A DNA stretch of 64,000 bases from Epiperipatus broadwayi (GCA_028023455.1 JAQFVV010006309.1:4071482-4135481), one strand, 5' to 3'. Numbered from the stretch's first letter, positions 22,361-32,929 are shown. Translations and numbers: made by a program. Notes: a model not told the origin generated them from the sequence alone.

Positions 22361-23655
22361 CTTTATTTACACATTTGTTTATTCTAGCATTTTTCGTCAC
22401 TGCTGGATTAACAGGTAAGTGCTAGAAAATGTATATTTCTAACAAATAATTTGAAAATTTTTTTAAATATAATAAGGAATAAATGTAAAATTGATCAAAT
22501 AAAAAATTAGAAATTTAATTCAATTACTATTAGGTAAATAAATAAACAGCGGAATGCTAATATGTTAGTTTAAATTTTTTTTTTAAAATGACAGGAAAAA
22601 CAGAGGAACCAATATTAAAATCATTTGAAACTTAGATTTAGAAAAGAATGAAGAAACATAAATTGATAGCTAGATAAATAACTGGAATTATTCTCTGGAA
22701 AATGAGCAGATTGTAATACATGCTTCTGCTGCTAAATGAGTCTGCCAAATTTTATCACTGAGATAAGTTGTGTTATAGCAGTGGTCTTCAATCCTTGGTC
22801 CGCAGACTGGTGGTCTGCAGAAGTTTTCTGCCAGTCCACGCTAGACTGGCAAGAAAGTTTGTAATAACAAAATAATATTTTAAACTTTTAATTAATATAA
22901 ACAATTTTTATTTATTTTTTCATCGCAAGTGTTTAAATAAAATTAATTATAAATCAAAATCCTATTTAAATTATTAGATAATACTATAATTACTAAATAA
23001 TAATCAAAGGAATTTATCTGAAAATGCAATCTTTAAAAGACAAAGCGTCAATCTCATGATAATTGCACCACTCCTTACACGTCAATTTTTATACCTAGTA
23101 GGCATTTATTGGTCACATATAGCAAAAAATTTTATTGCATTTATATCATTTTTTTATTTTGTGTGTGACATTTCTTTTTGAAATTGTAAACTTCACAAAA
23201 TGGAGACAGTTCATTCATGATGATTTCCCTTCACCCAGAACATAAATCTATTATCTTTTTTTTTTTTTTTAGCAAAATTACATCTTTATAATGATTGTTT
23301 TATTTCTATGTGACACTTTACCAAAACAACTTTTCATTCTGTCTTTTTGTTAATTGTATAAAAATGAGATTAAAATAACACCAGATTCAAAATTAAAAAA
23401 AAAAAGTTTTTTATTATACAAACTTCATATATATATATATATATATGTTAAAACGAAGATTTGCACGGGTTAAATATATAAAATACATATTTTGCGGGTT
23501 CATCCGTGTTAAAAACTTTTAATATCTGACGTTTCGACTTGGTCACACAAGCCATCCACAGAGTTATAAAAAGGTAGAAAGACGGTTGTAGAGGCGCTAC
23601 AATCACTGGTTTGAATAAAACATTAAAAATCCCACCAATAGCAAAAATGTTAAAT

Positions 23656-24188
23656 TTAAGAATGTTTTTTAAAGAAATCTTTCCAAATAGGAGGAAGTTT
23701 GCAAGTATCATCTCGCTTATTGATACAATCTGGCCTTTTAAGTATCTCAATGGCTTCTCTGATTTTGCATTGGTAGAAATTATCACATCTGGATATGATC
23801 CTAGTACTAGAAAAATCTATTTTATGACCTGAATCTATAGTATGGAGTGAGAGTGCTGATGATGATGAGTGTTGTTTAACTGCATTAGCATGCTCATCTC
23901 TCCTAACACTGATGCGATGATTACTCATACCTATGTAAGAAGCTTTACAATTTTTACATGAGATTTGATAGACACCATGAGATTCAAGAGGGATTGAATC
24001 CTTAGGCTTGGTTATTATATTGCTGATCTTTTGATGAGCAGAAAATGCTGTATCTATATTATAGCGTTTTAATATACGTCTGATACTGTCTGTAGTTCCT
24101 TTTACATATGGAACACAAATCCTAATAGCTGACTTATCATCTTTTTGTTTCCTATTTTGTCTATTTTGGGCTTGAAATAAGGCTTTTT
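23656..24188 (-). pseudogene. Penelope-like GIY-YIG endonuclease, inverted arm copy
   Basis: Minus-strand frame (open from 24315) with the endonuclease part from about residue 43. It has the run KDDKSAIRICVPYVKGTTDS, then GVYQISCKNCKASYIGMS (GIY-YIG block with the paired Cys typical of Penelope endonucleases), then RISVRRDEHANAVKQH (Arg and His block), HTIDSGHKIDFSSTRII, and REAIEILKRPDCINKRDD near the end. The first 42 or so residues are antisense to the RT and are not part of the protein. This arm copy keeps its frame better than the plus-strand copy, but it lacks its own RT. Confidence 0.8.
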
Positions 24189-24189
24189 T

Positions 24190-25306
24190 TTTTTTTGATT
24201 CTACATCAGCTGATTTAGCTAGAGCTGAGATTTGTAATATTTTAAAAAAAGCTAAGCTTCCTAAAAATAATTTTTCAAAGAAAAAAGAAACATTAAATAA
24301 TATAAAATCGGACAAATCAATTGTTGTATTTCCAGCTATAAAGGTAATCCACAGTTGTAATGGATCGTGACATTTACCATAATAAAATTTTAGTCTGCTT
24401 AGTGATAAAACTTATAAACTATCAAAAAGAGTCATACTACATATTTGGAAAAAAACAAAAGCTATTATTAATAAATCACCTATTGAAACAGAATAAAAAT
24501 AAAATAATCCTCGTGAAAAATCTTGTGTCTGTCAAAATTTTATGGACTTCCAAAAATTCCAAACCAGATCCCCTCTTCGTCAATAGTAAGTGCAATAGGT
24601 TCTCCAACTCTATTTTAGCTAGATACTTATCGGTTTCATTAAACCTACAATCCCTCTATTAAATCATATATTTAAAAATCTCTTCTTTTATTTTGTTTTA
24701 AAAGTTTAAAAATTAATCTAGTGCATTCGTCATTTTGATGTCGTGTCTTTGTTTACAAACATTCCAATTGATGAAGCTAAATATAATCTCACAACGTTGC
24801 AATTTACCAGACCATATTATTGTTTGATTAAACATTGTCTCTTAAATACATATTTTGTATACAATGGACAGCATTACAGACAAGTTTTTGGTACTCCTAT
24901 GGGCTCACCTATCTCAGGAGTAATAGCTGATTTATTCATGGAATATATAGAAACTCGTGCTTTAGAATCATCATCTTTAAAACCTCTCATTTGGCTCAGA
25001 TACATAGATGACACTTTTGTCATATGGCAACATGGAAAAAATACATTAGATGATTTTTTCTTACATTTAAATAATATGCATCCTCATATTAAATTTACAA
25101 TGGAGACAGAGTCTGATGGAAAACTCCCTTTTCTTGATGTTCTAGTCACCAGAACACCAAATAGTTTATCTTTTTCTATTTACAGAAAGGATACACACAC
25201 AGACAGATATTTACATTTCCATTCTCATCATCACCCAACTCAGATAGTTTCTGTAGCCAAAACTCTTTTAAATAGAGCAATTAACCTTTCAGATGAACAC
25301 ATCTGA
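24190..25306 (+). pseudogene. Penelope-like reverse transcriptase, frame-broken
   Basis: The N-terminal RT region in mixed frames shows SDKSIVVFPA then a VMDRDIYHNK-like block, a KTYKLSK...IWKKTKAIIN segment and PKIPKP-type residues near 24545. The longest open piece (24743-25306, 187 residues) carries SLFTNIPIDEA, GTPMGSPISGVIADLFME, the catalytic YIDDTFVIW, and KLPFLDVLVTRTPNSLSFSI followed by YRKDTHTDRYLHFHSHHH. These are the standard ordered blocks of Penelope-like RTs, distinct from LINE and LTR types. Frame breaks occur before 24743. It is followed directly by the endonuclease part, the usual domain order. Confidence 0.85.
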
Positions 25307-26060
25307 AAGAAGAAATAAATCATATTAATAGTGTTTTATTAGCAAATAGTTATAATTACAAATTTATAAAAAAAGCCTTATTTCAACAAAATAGACAAAA
25401 TAGAAACAAAGATGATAAGTCAGCTATTAGGATTTGTGTTCCATATGTAAAAGGAACTACAGACAGTATGGACGTATATTAAAACGCTATAATATAGATA
25501 CAGCATTTTTGCTCATCAAAAGATCAGCAATATAATAACCAAGCCTAAGGATTCAATCCCTCTTGAATCTCATGGTGTCTATCAAATCTCATGTAAAAAT
25601 TGTAAAGCTTCTTACATAGGTATGAGTAATCGTCGATCAGTGTTAGGAGAGATGAGCATGCTAATGAGTTAAAAACACTCATCATCATCAGCCTCTCACT
25701 CCATACTATAGATTCAGGTCATAAAATAGATTTTTCTAGTACCAATCATATCCAGATGTGATAATCTCTACCAATAAAATCAGAGAAGCCATTGAGATAC
25801 TTAAAAGGCCAGATTGTATCAATAAGCGAGATGATACGTGCAAACTTCCTCCTATTTGGAAAGATTTCTTTAAAAAACATTCTTAAATTTAACATTTTTG
25901 CTATTGGTGGGATTTTTAATGTTTTATTCAAACCAGTGATTGTAGCGCCTCTACAACCGTCTTTCTACCTTTTTATAACTCTGTGGATGGCTTGTGTGAC
26001 CAAGTCGAAACGTCAGATATTAAAAGTTTTTAACACGGATGAACCCGCAAAATATGTATT
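25306..26060 (+). pseudogene. Penelope-like GIY-YIG endonuclease, plus-strand copy, broken
   Basis: Follows the RT in the correct order. Pieces include ALFQQNRQNR, DKSAIRICVPYVKGTTDS, SISVRRDEHANELKT, LHTIDSGHKIDFSST and EKPLRYLKGQIVSISE in several frames. The GIY-YIG block at about 25575-25630 is disrupted by small deletions relative to the inverted arm (for example where the arm has YIGMSNHRISVRRDEH). The 3' end carries the terminal motif CTGTGGATGGCTTGTGTGAC, CAAGTCGAAACGTCAG (about 25980-26016). Confidence 0.75.
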
Positions 26061-26532
26061 TTATATATATATATATATATAACTTCATCTTGTATATTTA
26101 ACATTAAATACAGATATTACATTTATCATAGTCATTGTCATGTAATTACACTAGCTGTGATATTTCCCAACATTCAATAAATGTAGCAATGCAGGTACAT
26201 TAATGAGAACGTACTGTTTTCTGTAGCAGTATGACTGCGCAACTCGAGAAAGAGTGTTGAGCAATGTGAAGGTAAGCAACACCATTACAATACGCAGTAA
26301 CTAGTGTGTTGTTTTGGTCAGTTATAACAATTATGCTCATCTAAGACTAAGCACTTTAAATCTTTAAGAAATTTTATCTCTAGACTTCTGCCAGTCCACA
26401 AAATCTTACCCTTATTTTTGCCAGTCCATAGGTATGAAAAAGTTGAAGACCACTGTGTTATAGTGTAGTAAATATTTTTATTAAATGCATTTCACTTATT
26501 TTTAATTTTAGTAATGGTTGAAAAGTTGAAAT

Positions 26533-27140
26533 AACATGAAATTTTGTTTTCTATTAGAAAAAACAGCAGCAAAAACAGTTGTAATGCTTAAATCAGTTTA
26601 CAAGCAAAATGCTCTGGGAAAAACATCAACAAATTCACTGATATCCCAAATAAACATGGTGAGTGACATCTATTGTCAAGATGAAGCTGATTTTTTTTTT
26701 TTTGGGGGGGGGGATGCAAATGACATTGTTCACTCAAAATTTGTTCATAATAACCAGGCATTTAAAACTTACAAGTTCTGAAAAGTTTGCATAATGCAGC
26801 TAAATGAAATGTCTCAATTTTTGGCTTAATGGGGAGTGCAGGCTTTATCACAATAATGCATCAGCACACAAAGTCTTGGGATGAAACAATTTTTAATTAA
26901 ATTCAGCAAGATTATCCATTAGCCATATTTGCCTGATCTTGCTCTGTGCGATTTCTTTTTATTCTCCTGCACGAAAAAATACTTCAATTTTTTTTTTGCA
27001 GACTTTTAAGTGATGAAAAACAAACTGAGGTAGGTGTTAAACGGCATCACTTCAAAGAGAGAAAAATACATTTAGACCAGTGCATTGCATTAAATGAACT
27101 GTACTTTGAAAGGAATTCAATTTGTAACACCTAAAAATAA
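26533..27140 (+). pseudogene. mariner-type transposase relic
   Basis: An N-terminal piece (26536 to about 26640) reads MKFCFLLEKTAAKTVVMLKS then VYKQNALGKTST, matching the helix-turn-helix start of mariner transposases (KFCFKLGKTATET...ML...YG..ALS...). The middle is interrupted by a T13-G10 homopolymer junction and frame breaks. A C-terminal trace from about 26860 includes a degraded YSPDLAPCDFFLF-type block (CSVRFLFILLHEKIL) and HFKERKIHLDQCIALNE near the end. The catalytic Asp residues cannot be placed with confidence, and much of the central domain is deleted. Confidence 0.65.
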
Positions 27141-27473
27141 ATGCACAATTTTTTATTATAAAATTCCAATTATTTGTGGGTCCTACCTCATACTAAAATA
27201 GTTTAGAAGTGATATTGTGTATGTTTTTAGAAATAGCAGTAGAATAAGAAGTTATTAGAAAAAAATTATAAAAAGAAAAGTCAACTGATGGGTAATTGTA
27301 AAAAGAGTAATTATGAAGTTTGGAATAAAAAAATAGGAAAAAAAGCTTGGTAATAAGTAAACTTTAAACAGCAATTGACTGCTAAATGCCATATATTTTA
27401 TACAGATAATGGGACATATAAATGATATTGTAAAATTTTGAATATAAATAAAAACATATGAGGGATTAAATTA
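27141..27473. other. AT-rich DNA, nothing recognised
   Basis: Neither strand shows a motif or paired repeat. Confidence 0.4.
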
Positions 27474-27919
27474 ACGTAATGTCTCAGACTACAATATCAA
27501 ATCCAATAAGGGCTTTGAGCATTCCATCATCAGTTTTTCAATGAAATGGAACAGTTGAATAGTTGGAATGGTGAGAAGATTGAAGCCTATCATTAAAGTT
27601 TAATGAATTGCTATTTTAAAATATGCTGAACACTTATTGTATATATATATATATATATATATGGGAGATTATGATCTGGCCCAACTGATGAGTGCTGGTT
27701 CTGCATGAAATACATATATTGGGGATCTTATAACTTTTTCACACATTTGTGGTCATGTGTTATGATTGCTTGAGATGGATTGAAGGATGAATAGATTAAA
27801 AAATCCTGAGTTCAAATCCCTCTAATTACATATATAGGAAATATTGAGTATAAAAAAATTACATACTGCTTTAGAATTACATTATATCTTAGTATAAGTT
27901 CAACCCATCTCTCTACAAT

Positions 27920-27994
<75 letters not shown>

Positions 27995-28370
27995 ATATGT
28001 AATGGTCTGATAATATAAGGGGTTAGATTACATAATGTCTACATGGGTAAGAATACAATATCAAATTCAATCATTGGTTTTTCAATGAAATGGATTGTTG
28101 AATAATTGAGAGTGTGAGGAGATTGAATCCTGCCCATTAAAGTTTGAGAAATTGCTATCTTAATATAAACCAAGCACTGATTTATATAAGTGTGGGAGAT
28201 TATGATCTGGCCCAACTGATGAGTGCTGGTTCTGCATGAAATACACATATTGGGGACCATGCATCTCTTTCACATGTGTGTGATCATGTGTATCAGTGCT
28301 TGGGATGGAGTGAAGGATGAATAGACTGAAAGATCCTGAGTTCAAATTCCTCTAATTACATACATAAAAA
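27474..28370 (+). repeat. tandem pair of core-SINE-bearing repeat units
   Basis: Two related units, 27474-27835 and about 28031-28370, in the same orientation. Each has an ACAATATCAAATCCAAT-like start, TTTTTCAATGAAATGGA, a variable stretch, then the core-SINE (GATTATGATCTGGCCCAACT, GATGAGTGCTGGTTCTGCAT) and the tRNA-like end CCTGAGTTCAAATCCCTCTA then ATTACAT. Between them lies a double (TA)n tract (about 27920-27991) forming a TATA palindrome around ATCAATTATAT. Unit 2 could be a tandem duplicate of unit 1 or an independent insertion. Confidence 0.6.
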
Positions 28371-30003
28371 GTGTTTTCTTAATTTAAAAAAGGTAGAAAA
28401 GTGATTAATGTATCTTCAAATTAATTTATACTGCTCACACTAAAGAATACTTAAAACTTCAATTCTACCACAACTTCTTGCAATATAAATAAAGGCGCCT
28501 AAAAAAAACAAATGACCCCCAAAATGTATTTCATCGAAATTAACGCGTCAATTGCTTCCAGAGCATGGTGGTACATGTACAATATATATATTAAACAACA
28601 CCACACATGGAGAATTAAAAAAAAAAAAAAACTTGTCGGCTAAATTTATTCCAAATCTGGTTTTTGTTTTTTTCTGAATGAAATCTTTTGATATCAGATG
28701 AAACAACAAAAAAAAAAATCCTTTCACACATTATCGTAGTTCGTTATCAAAATCTATTTCTTGCTTCATTAACTCCTAATTAACAGATTTGTTTTTTTTT
28801 ATTTCTATCATTTCTTTTATTCAACAGAACAGTTAATGGAATATTATTAACATTCGTAAAGAAGACAAAAAATCATAATCCTGAGACAAAAATGATTAGG
28901 TTTAATTAAAAAAATATTTCGCTTAACAGTTATAAATAAGAGTAGACCAGATACTAAAAAATAGATATTTAAAGTTTAAAAAAAGGAAGCTAACATTGGA
29001 AAAAAGTAACTGGCAAAGTGACAGTCATTTTTTTAATGTTTTAAATTATAATACTTTTTTCTGAATTTGACCTTTAATTTTGAATTAGGAAAAAAATCGT
29101 ATTTAATGAAAAATCGTCAAACATGTGCGTCTGGGGAAAGGGGGCTCAATGGTTGGAATTATCTTGCTTTATTAACCTTATCTGACTTATACAATCGCCA
29201 GCTGAGAAAACTAGGGGAAAAAATAAAATTGGTCTACATGTCGGCAATAAAAACATTAAAAAATGTTAACTATAATTAGCTCTCTACTAATAAGTTTCTC
29301 AAGATATAGAGATCTAACAGCCACCACACGTCATCAAGAAATGAGATTTTTAATGAATGTATCAATAATATAGACAGAATTTTTTTTTAATAGTTAGGCT
29401 ACAACGATAAATAAGGCAGAAAAAAAAACTACAATTTTTTAAGACAAATTCTTCGAATGATCAAAACTAGATTGGCATACTAATCATTTGTTCATGTGTA
29501 AATTACACGCTTTGGTATAGTGACAGATTCTAAAGCTTAGGGTCCATGGATTGCGGCATAATGCGACCAACTGCACTGGAACTTCTAATGAACTCTTGAG
29601 CAATAAAACCATTAAATTATTTTAAATAGACAATTAGATAATGTGATAAAATTAATTATTATTAATTGAAAACAAAGGATTCAATTAATATCATCATCTT
29701 TTCTTCCTCCTCTTTTTTTGAAGCATCTTGCTTCATAGATAAAACTCTTGTGATTTAGTTCCCATTTACCATAGTGATATCTAATGTATTAAGTTGCTTG
29801 GAAATGTATTACTAAAATTTAATTCTTTATTTAAAAAAACAACAACTATTCTTTGCTGCAGGAAACTTTAAAGATTCTTGACTACAGATATAATTTAACA
29901 ATTTCCCTTTAATTGTTGCTATCACCCCCCCCCCTTTCACTCCTATTTTTTATTTATTTATTGGATATTTTTCATCTTGGACATTAAATCTTCTTTTTTT
30001 CCC
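28371..30003. other. AT-rich DNA, mostly unassigned
   Basis: No coding signature. The 70-residue plus-strand frame at 29067-29279 is not recognisable. About 29510-29615 is the third candidate member of the weak SINE-like family (TTGGTATAGTGACAGATTCT, AAAGCTTAGGGTCCATGGAT, then TTGAGCAATAAAACC). Confidence 0.4.
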
Positions 30004-30104
30004 CATATGTGATAGTATCGTCCGAGAGGCGAACCCACAACCGTCTGCAACCAACTACTTGCTTGCAAGGAGACTGCGATGACCTCTCGGCTAACTACGC
30101 TTGA
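30004..30104 (-). repeat. tRNA-derived SINE, antisense
   Basis: Close copy of the SINE at 15224-15324: minus strand has TTAGCCGAGAGGTCATCGCA, CCTTGCAAGCAAGTAGTTGG, TGCAGACGGTTGTGGGTTCG and ends CATATG before an A-rich tail. The B box is slightly changed (GGTTCGCCTCTCGG). An imperfect flanking duplication built on AAATCTT occurs on both sides. Confidence 0.75.
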
Positions 30105-30710
30105 CGAAATCTTTTTCTTCTGTTTTTTTCCTTTTGGCATAATGCTGACATACCAATTTTTCTAAACCCAGAATTTAAAAAGGAAATAAATAATCATAAA
30201 CATTGATCTATAATACTCATATCTGAAAATTTTGATTCTATTACATAGTAGATATGAATCAAGACATCATTTTATGTTCCATATTTATACAATATGAATG
30301 AGGGAGAGAAAAGTTTCCTAAAATACATGTTATGATAAATTGGAAAAATTGTGATTAATTAGTTGAACATCTATCTACATAAGACATGAACAAGCTGGTC
30401 TCATGCTGTTTCTTTTAATTTTGCGCATGCCTCATTAAGTACATATTTATACATATTTGAGATCAGATAGAATTAAGTTATGAGAATCTTCATTATAGTA
30501 TTTATTTTAAAATTGTGATGGCCTATTAAGCAAACTACAAATTAATAAGTTCATATTTCACATGTTGTCCATAAACTATACAATTCAGGTACTTGAACTA
30601 CAAGAAATGTATTGAAAATGTGTAAATGATATTGTAAACATCAAATCATAAATGGAAAATGAATTATATTGTTAGGATAGTAGGTACAAATTAAAATAAA
30701 TAATTTTTTT
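30105..30710. other. AT-rich DNA, nothing recognised
   Basis: Neither strand shows a motif or paired repeat. Confidence 0.4.
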
Positions 30711-30809
30711 AAAATTATTATATGTCAAAGCGTTGACCGGGAAGCGAATCCAGGCCAGCTGCTTGGAAGGCAGCTATGCTAACCGCTAGGCCACCATCGC
30801 TTGACAGAG
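30711..30809 (-). mobile_element. tRNA-Gly-like SINE with 11-bp target duplication
   Basis: Minus strand: GCGATGGTGGCCTAGCGGTT (A-box region), anticodon arm GCTGC-CTTCCAA-GCAGC (loop gives TCC, Gly-type), B box GGATTCGCTTCC, end CCGGTCAACGCTTTGACATA and a short TAATAATTTT tail. It is flanked by ATAATTTTTTT on both sides (30700-30710 and 30810-30820). The acceptor strands do not pair and there is an extra arm, so it is a SINE head rather than a tRNA gene. A truncated relative is at 7059-7130. Confidence 0.75.
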
Positions 30810-32055
30810 ATAATTTTTTTATCTCTAAAAAAAAAAAAAAATGTGTGTAATAATTCTGAAACATTTTTTCCCAGCAATTTAACATGAATACTTTTTCTAC
30901 TAACGTAAGATGCTTATTTATATAGCAGACTTTTAGACAGTTTAAAATCGTTGGTTTAATTAAACAGCTCACACGTAACATATTTATAATAGATTTAAAT
31001 TTGCATCTGTCAAAATTGTATGATAATCTTTAGCCAATTGAATAATATGAAAGTTGAATGTCTGAGACTTGTAAATCAAATTGTTACAGTATATATATAT
31101 ATATGAGTATGTTTCATACATAATTGAAAATATTTCTTAATTGATTGAAAAGCAAAAGCGTATTGTGAATTAATGTGACTCATAATTATTGAAATAAAGT
31201 TCAACTAAAAGGCTTTGTATTCTGGTTTTCTTACCCCAGAAGTCTTCATTAACTCATCAAATTCTAGAATACAAATCTTTTTCTTCTTTTTTAATGCTTT
31301 GTTACTTTGGTTTAGTTTTTTTTTCTTAAATAAGTAATCATTCTTTTTTTTTAAAGCAATTGTTTTACAGGACGATTTGATTCTTTTACAAGAGAAGCTG
31401 AAGCTGAAATCAAAGCTAAGTAAAAAAAACTAAATCATATTTTGTTAATCTAATTTTTTTTTAAAGTAGCTTTTACAATTTAAATATCCTATGAAGTGCT
31501 GAGTGTCGTTTATTATAAACTTGGTGCAAAATCTAAGCAAAGCAAGAGTTAATTTAAGCAAACTAAATTTCATGAAATCTAATATACTTTTTTCATCAAG
31601 TCATTTAAGTTAAAATTTAAAAAAAAATTAAAACTCTATTATCTAATATCAAATGACATTTTTTAATTAGATATGATGATTAGTTTAGTCATTAACAAAT
31701 TATTTTTTTAAAAATATATAAACACTTAAACTTTAAAATGTAGAAATACATACTAGTTTTTTTATAATAAAATAATAAATTTTGTTAACACTCATATTGC
31801 AATAAAAATTATACAGTAATCGATCACTTTACTTACACAAATATTAGCCTCTCTCTAAAAAACAACTCTACAGTAGTAGTCGAACTTAAGCTTATGGCAA
31901 GAAGAATTAAAAAAAAGGCCCCCATTCTGAAAATAAAATATATATAATTATTAAATATTCCTATATAATGTATACAAATATTATTTCAAAAAACAGTTAT
32001 AAAATACATCAACGCAACAACTTACAAATTAATTATTAGTTTACTTAAGCTATTT
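30810..32055. other. AT-rich DNA with candidate short exon
   Basis: Apart from the possible exon at 31371-31419 (own entry) and homopolymer runs, nothing was recognised. Confidence 0.4.
31371..31419 (+). other. candidate 49-nt exon of an unknown host gene
   Basis: A T-rich tract and TTGTTTTACAG precede GACGATTTGATTCTTTTACA, and the stretch ends CAAAGCTAA before GTAAAAAA. This is a textbook acceptor and a reasonable donor around 49 bases. The content is unusually balanced for this window and two frames are open: one reads RFDSFTREAEAEIKAK, the other DDLILLQEKLKLKSKLS. No neighbouring exon was found and chance cannot be excluded. Confidence 0.25.
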
Positions 32056-32335
32056 TATAGTATCAGTTTATTAGAGTGGATTTGAACACAGACTTTCAAG
32101 TTTCCTTCAGCTATCCACCCCATCTTATATAACCGATACACATGACCACATACAAGTGAAAAAGATAAATGATCTCCAATATATATATATATATTTCATG
32201 CTGAATCAGTACTCATCAGTTGATCCAGATCATCATTCCCACACATATATATAATCAGTGCTCAGTTTAGCTTCAAACTTTAATGGACAGACTTCAAATC
32301 CCTTCTAATTACATCTAAAGTTCAGTATATACATT
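32056..32335 (-). repeat. core-bearing SINE, antisense, with flanking repeat of its own end
   Basis: Minus-strand order as at 4089-4300: core (GATCAACTGATGAGTACTGA, TTCAGCATGAAAT), ATGTGGTCATGTGTATCGGT, and tRNA-like end with TGTTCAAATCCACTCTAAT. A second 3' end in the opposite orientation (CTTCAAATCCCTTCTAATTA, CATCTAAA) follows at about 32290-32330, so two copies may meet head to head. Confidence 0.6.
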
Positions 32336-32929
32336 ATACTTGTATTCAAATATCAGTTTATATTACCAAGGCTCTAGTACTTATTGAAAAGTAATTGATA
32401 AAAGCCAGGTTTCAACTGTTAAACTTTTTTTTAAACTTTGAGATGAAAATCTGCAGCTTTTGGAATGAATTCAAAACAAATTTATTTATTTTTATTATGT
32501 TTTTATCTCTCTTTTATTACTTTTATTTTAATCGTAAAATCAACATATTTTAAAATAATATTAACGATTAAAAGAAAAACCAGTGAAACAATCCTTCTCA
32601 GCTGATAGTCATAAACAAAATATAAATAAGTCCTAAGGGCTATTTTGATATCTGTAATGCTACGATTTAGTTCTAATGCAACTCTATAATATATGTTAAT
32701 TCCCACCTCCTGAATAGCATTACTATTACATGAAGCTATGTAATAAGACTCCATGATATCCAATATATCTACTATCAACTTTTGATAATGCTATATATGG
32801 TTATCCATTTAAAGTGGATTTTCAGATATTAACTGGTTTGAGAGTATCTGCATATTTGTTTATATTTTTTTGTATTCTGGCTACTTAATCATCAATGATA
32901 ACAAAGACAATAAAATGAGCATTGGACAA
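32336..32929. other. AT-rich DNA, nothing recognised
   Basis: The 91-residue antisense frame at 32503-32778 has mixed composition but no family signature and no supporting context. Confidence 0.4.

Larger units (their letters stand above)
23429..26080 (+). mobile_element. Penelope-like element with inverted partial copy, 8-bp target duplication
   Basis: Inserted within the hAT element. AACTTCAT occurs on both sides (23421-23428 and 26081-26088), separated from the element by (AT)n on each end. From the left it has an inverted arm (23447 to about 24188) holding the endonuclease and 3' end, then a plus-strand RT (about 24190-25306), then the plus-strand endonuclease and 3' end (about 25306-26060). 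The two arms of about 700 bp are close copies in opposite orientation, an arrangement known for Penelope-like elements, whose terminal repeats are often partly inverted. Frameshifts in RT and in one endonuclease copy make it non-autonomous. Confidence 0.85.
22771..26463. mobile_element. non-autonomous hAT element split by Penelope-like insertion
   Basis: Perfect 13-bp terminal inverted repeats CAGTGGTCTTCAA (22779) and TTGAAGACCACTG (ends 26455), flanked by a perfect 8-bp target duplication TGTTATAG (22771-22778 and 26456-26463). An 8-bp duplication with CAGNGGT ends is diagnostic of hAT transposons. Subterminal GACTGGCA/TGCCAGTC repeats occur near both ends. Without the Penelope-like insert (23429-26080) the element is about 1 kb and has no transposase ORF, so it would have depended on an enzyme supplied in trans. 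Confidence 0.9.

Noticed and set aside
23611-26082. Several extra open frames on both strands of the Penelope-like element (for example 23448-23786, 25746-25931, 25792-26082)
   Set aside because: They are antisense or shifted frames of the mirrored endonuclease arms, which is why near-identical peptides appear on opposite strands.
27920-27991. Hairpin in (TA)n as a regulatory structure
   Set aside because: Self-complementarity is a trivial property of TA dinucleotide runs.
13363-30809. tRNA-like sequences as functional tRNA genes
   Set aside because: A and B boxes are present, but acceptor strands do not pair, there are long extra arms, A-rich tails and target duplications, so they are SINE heads.
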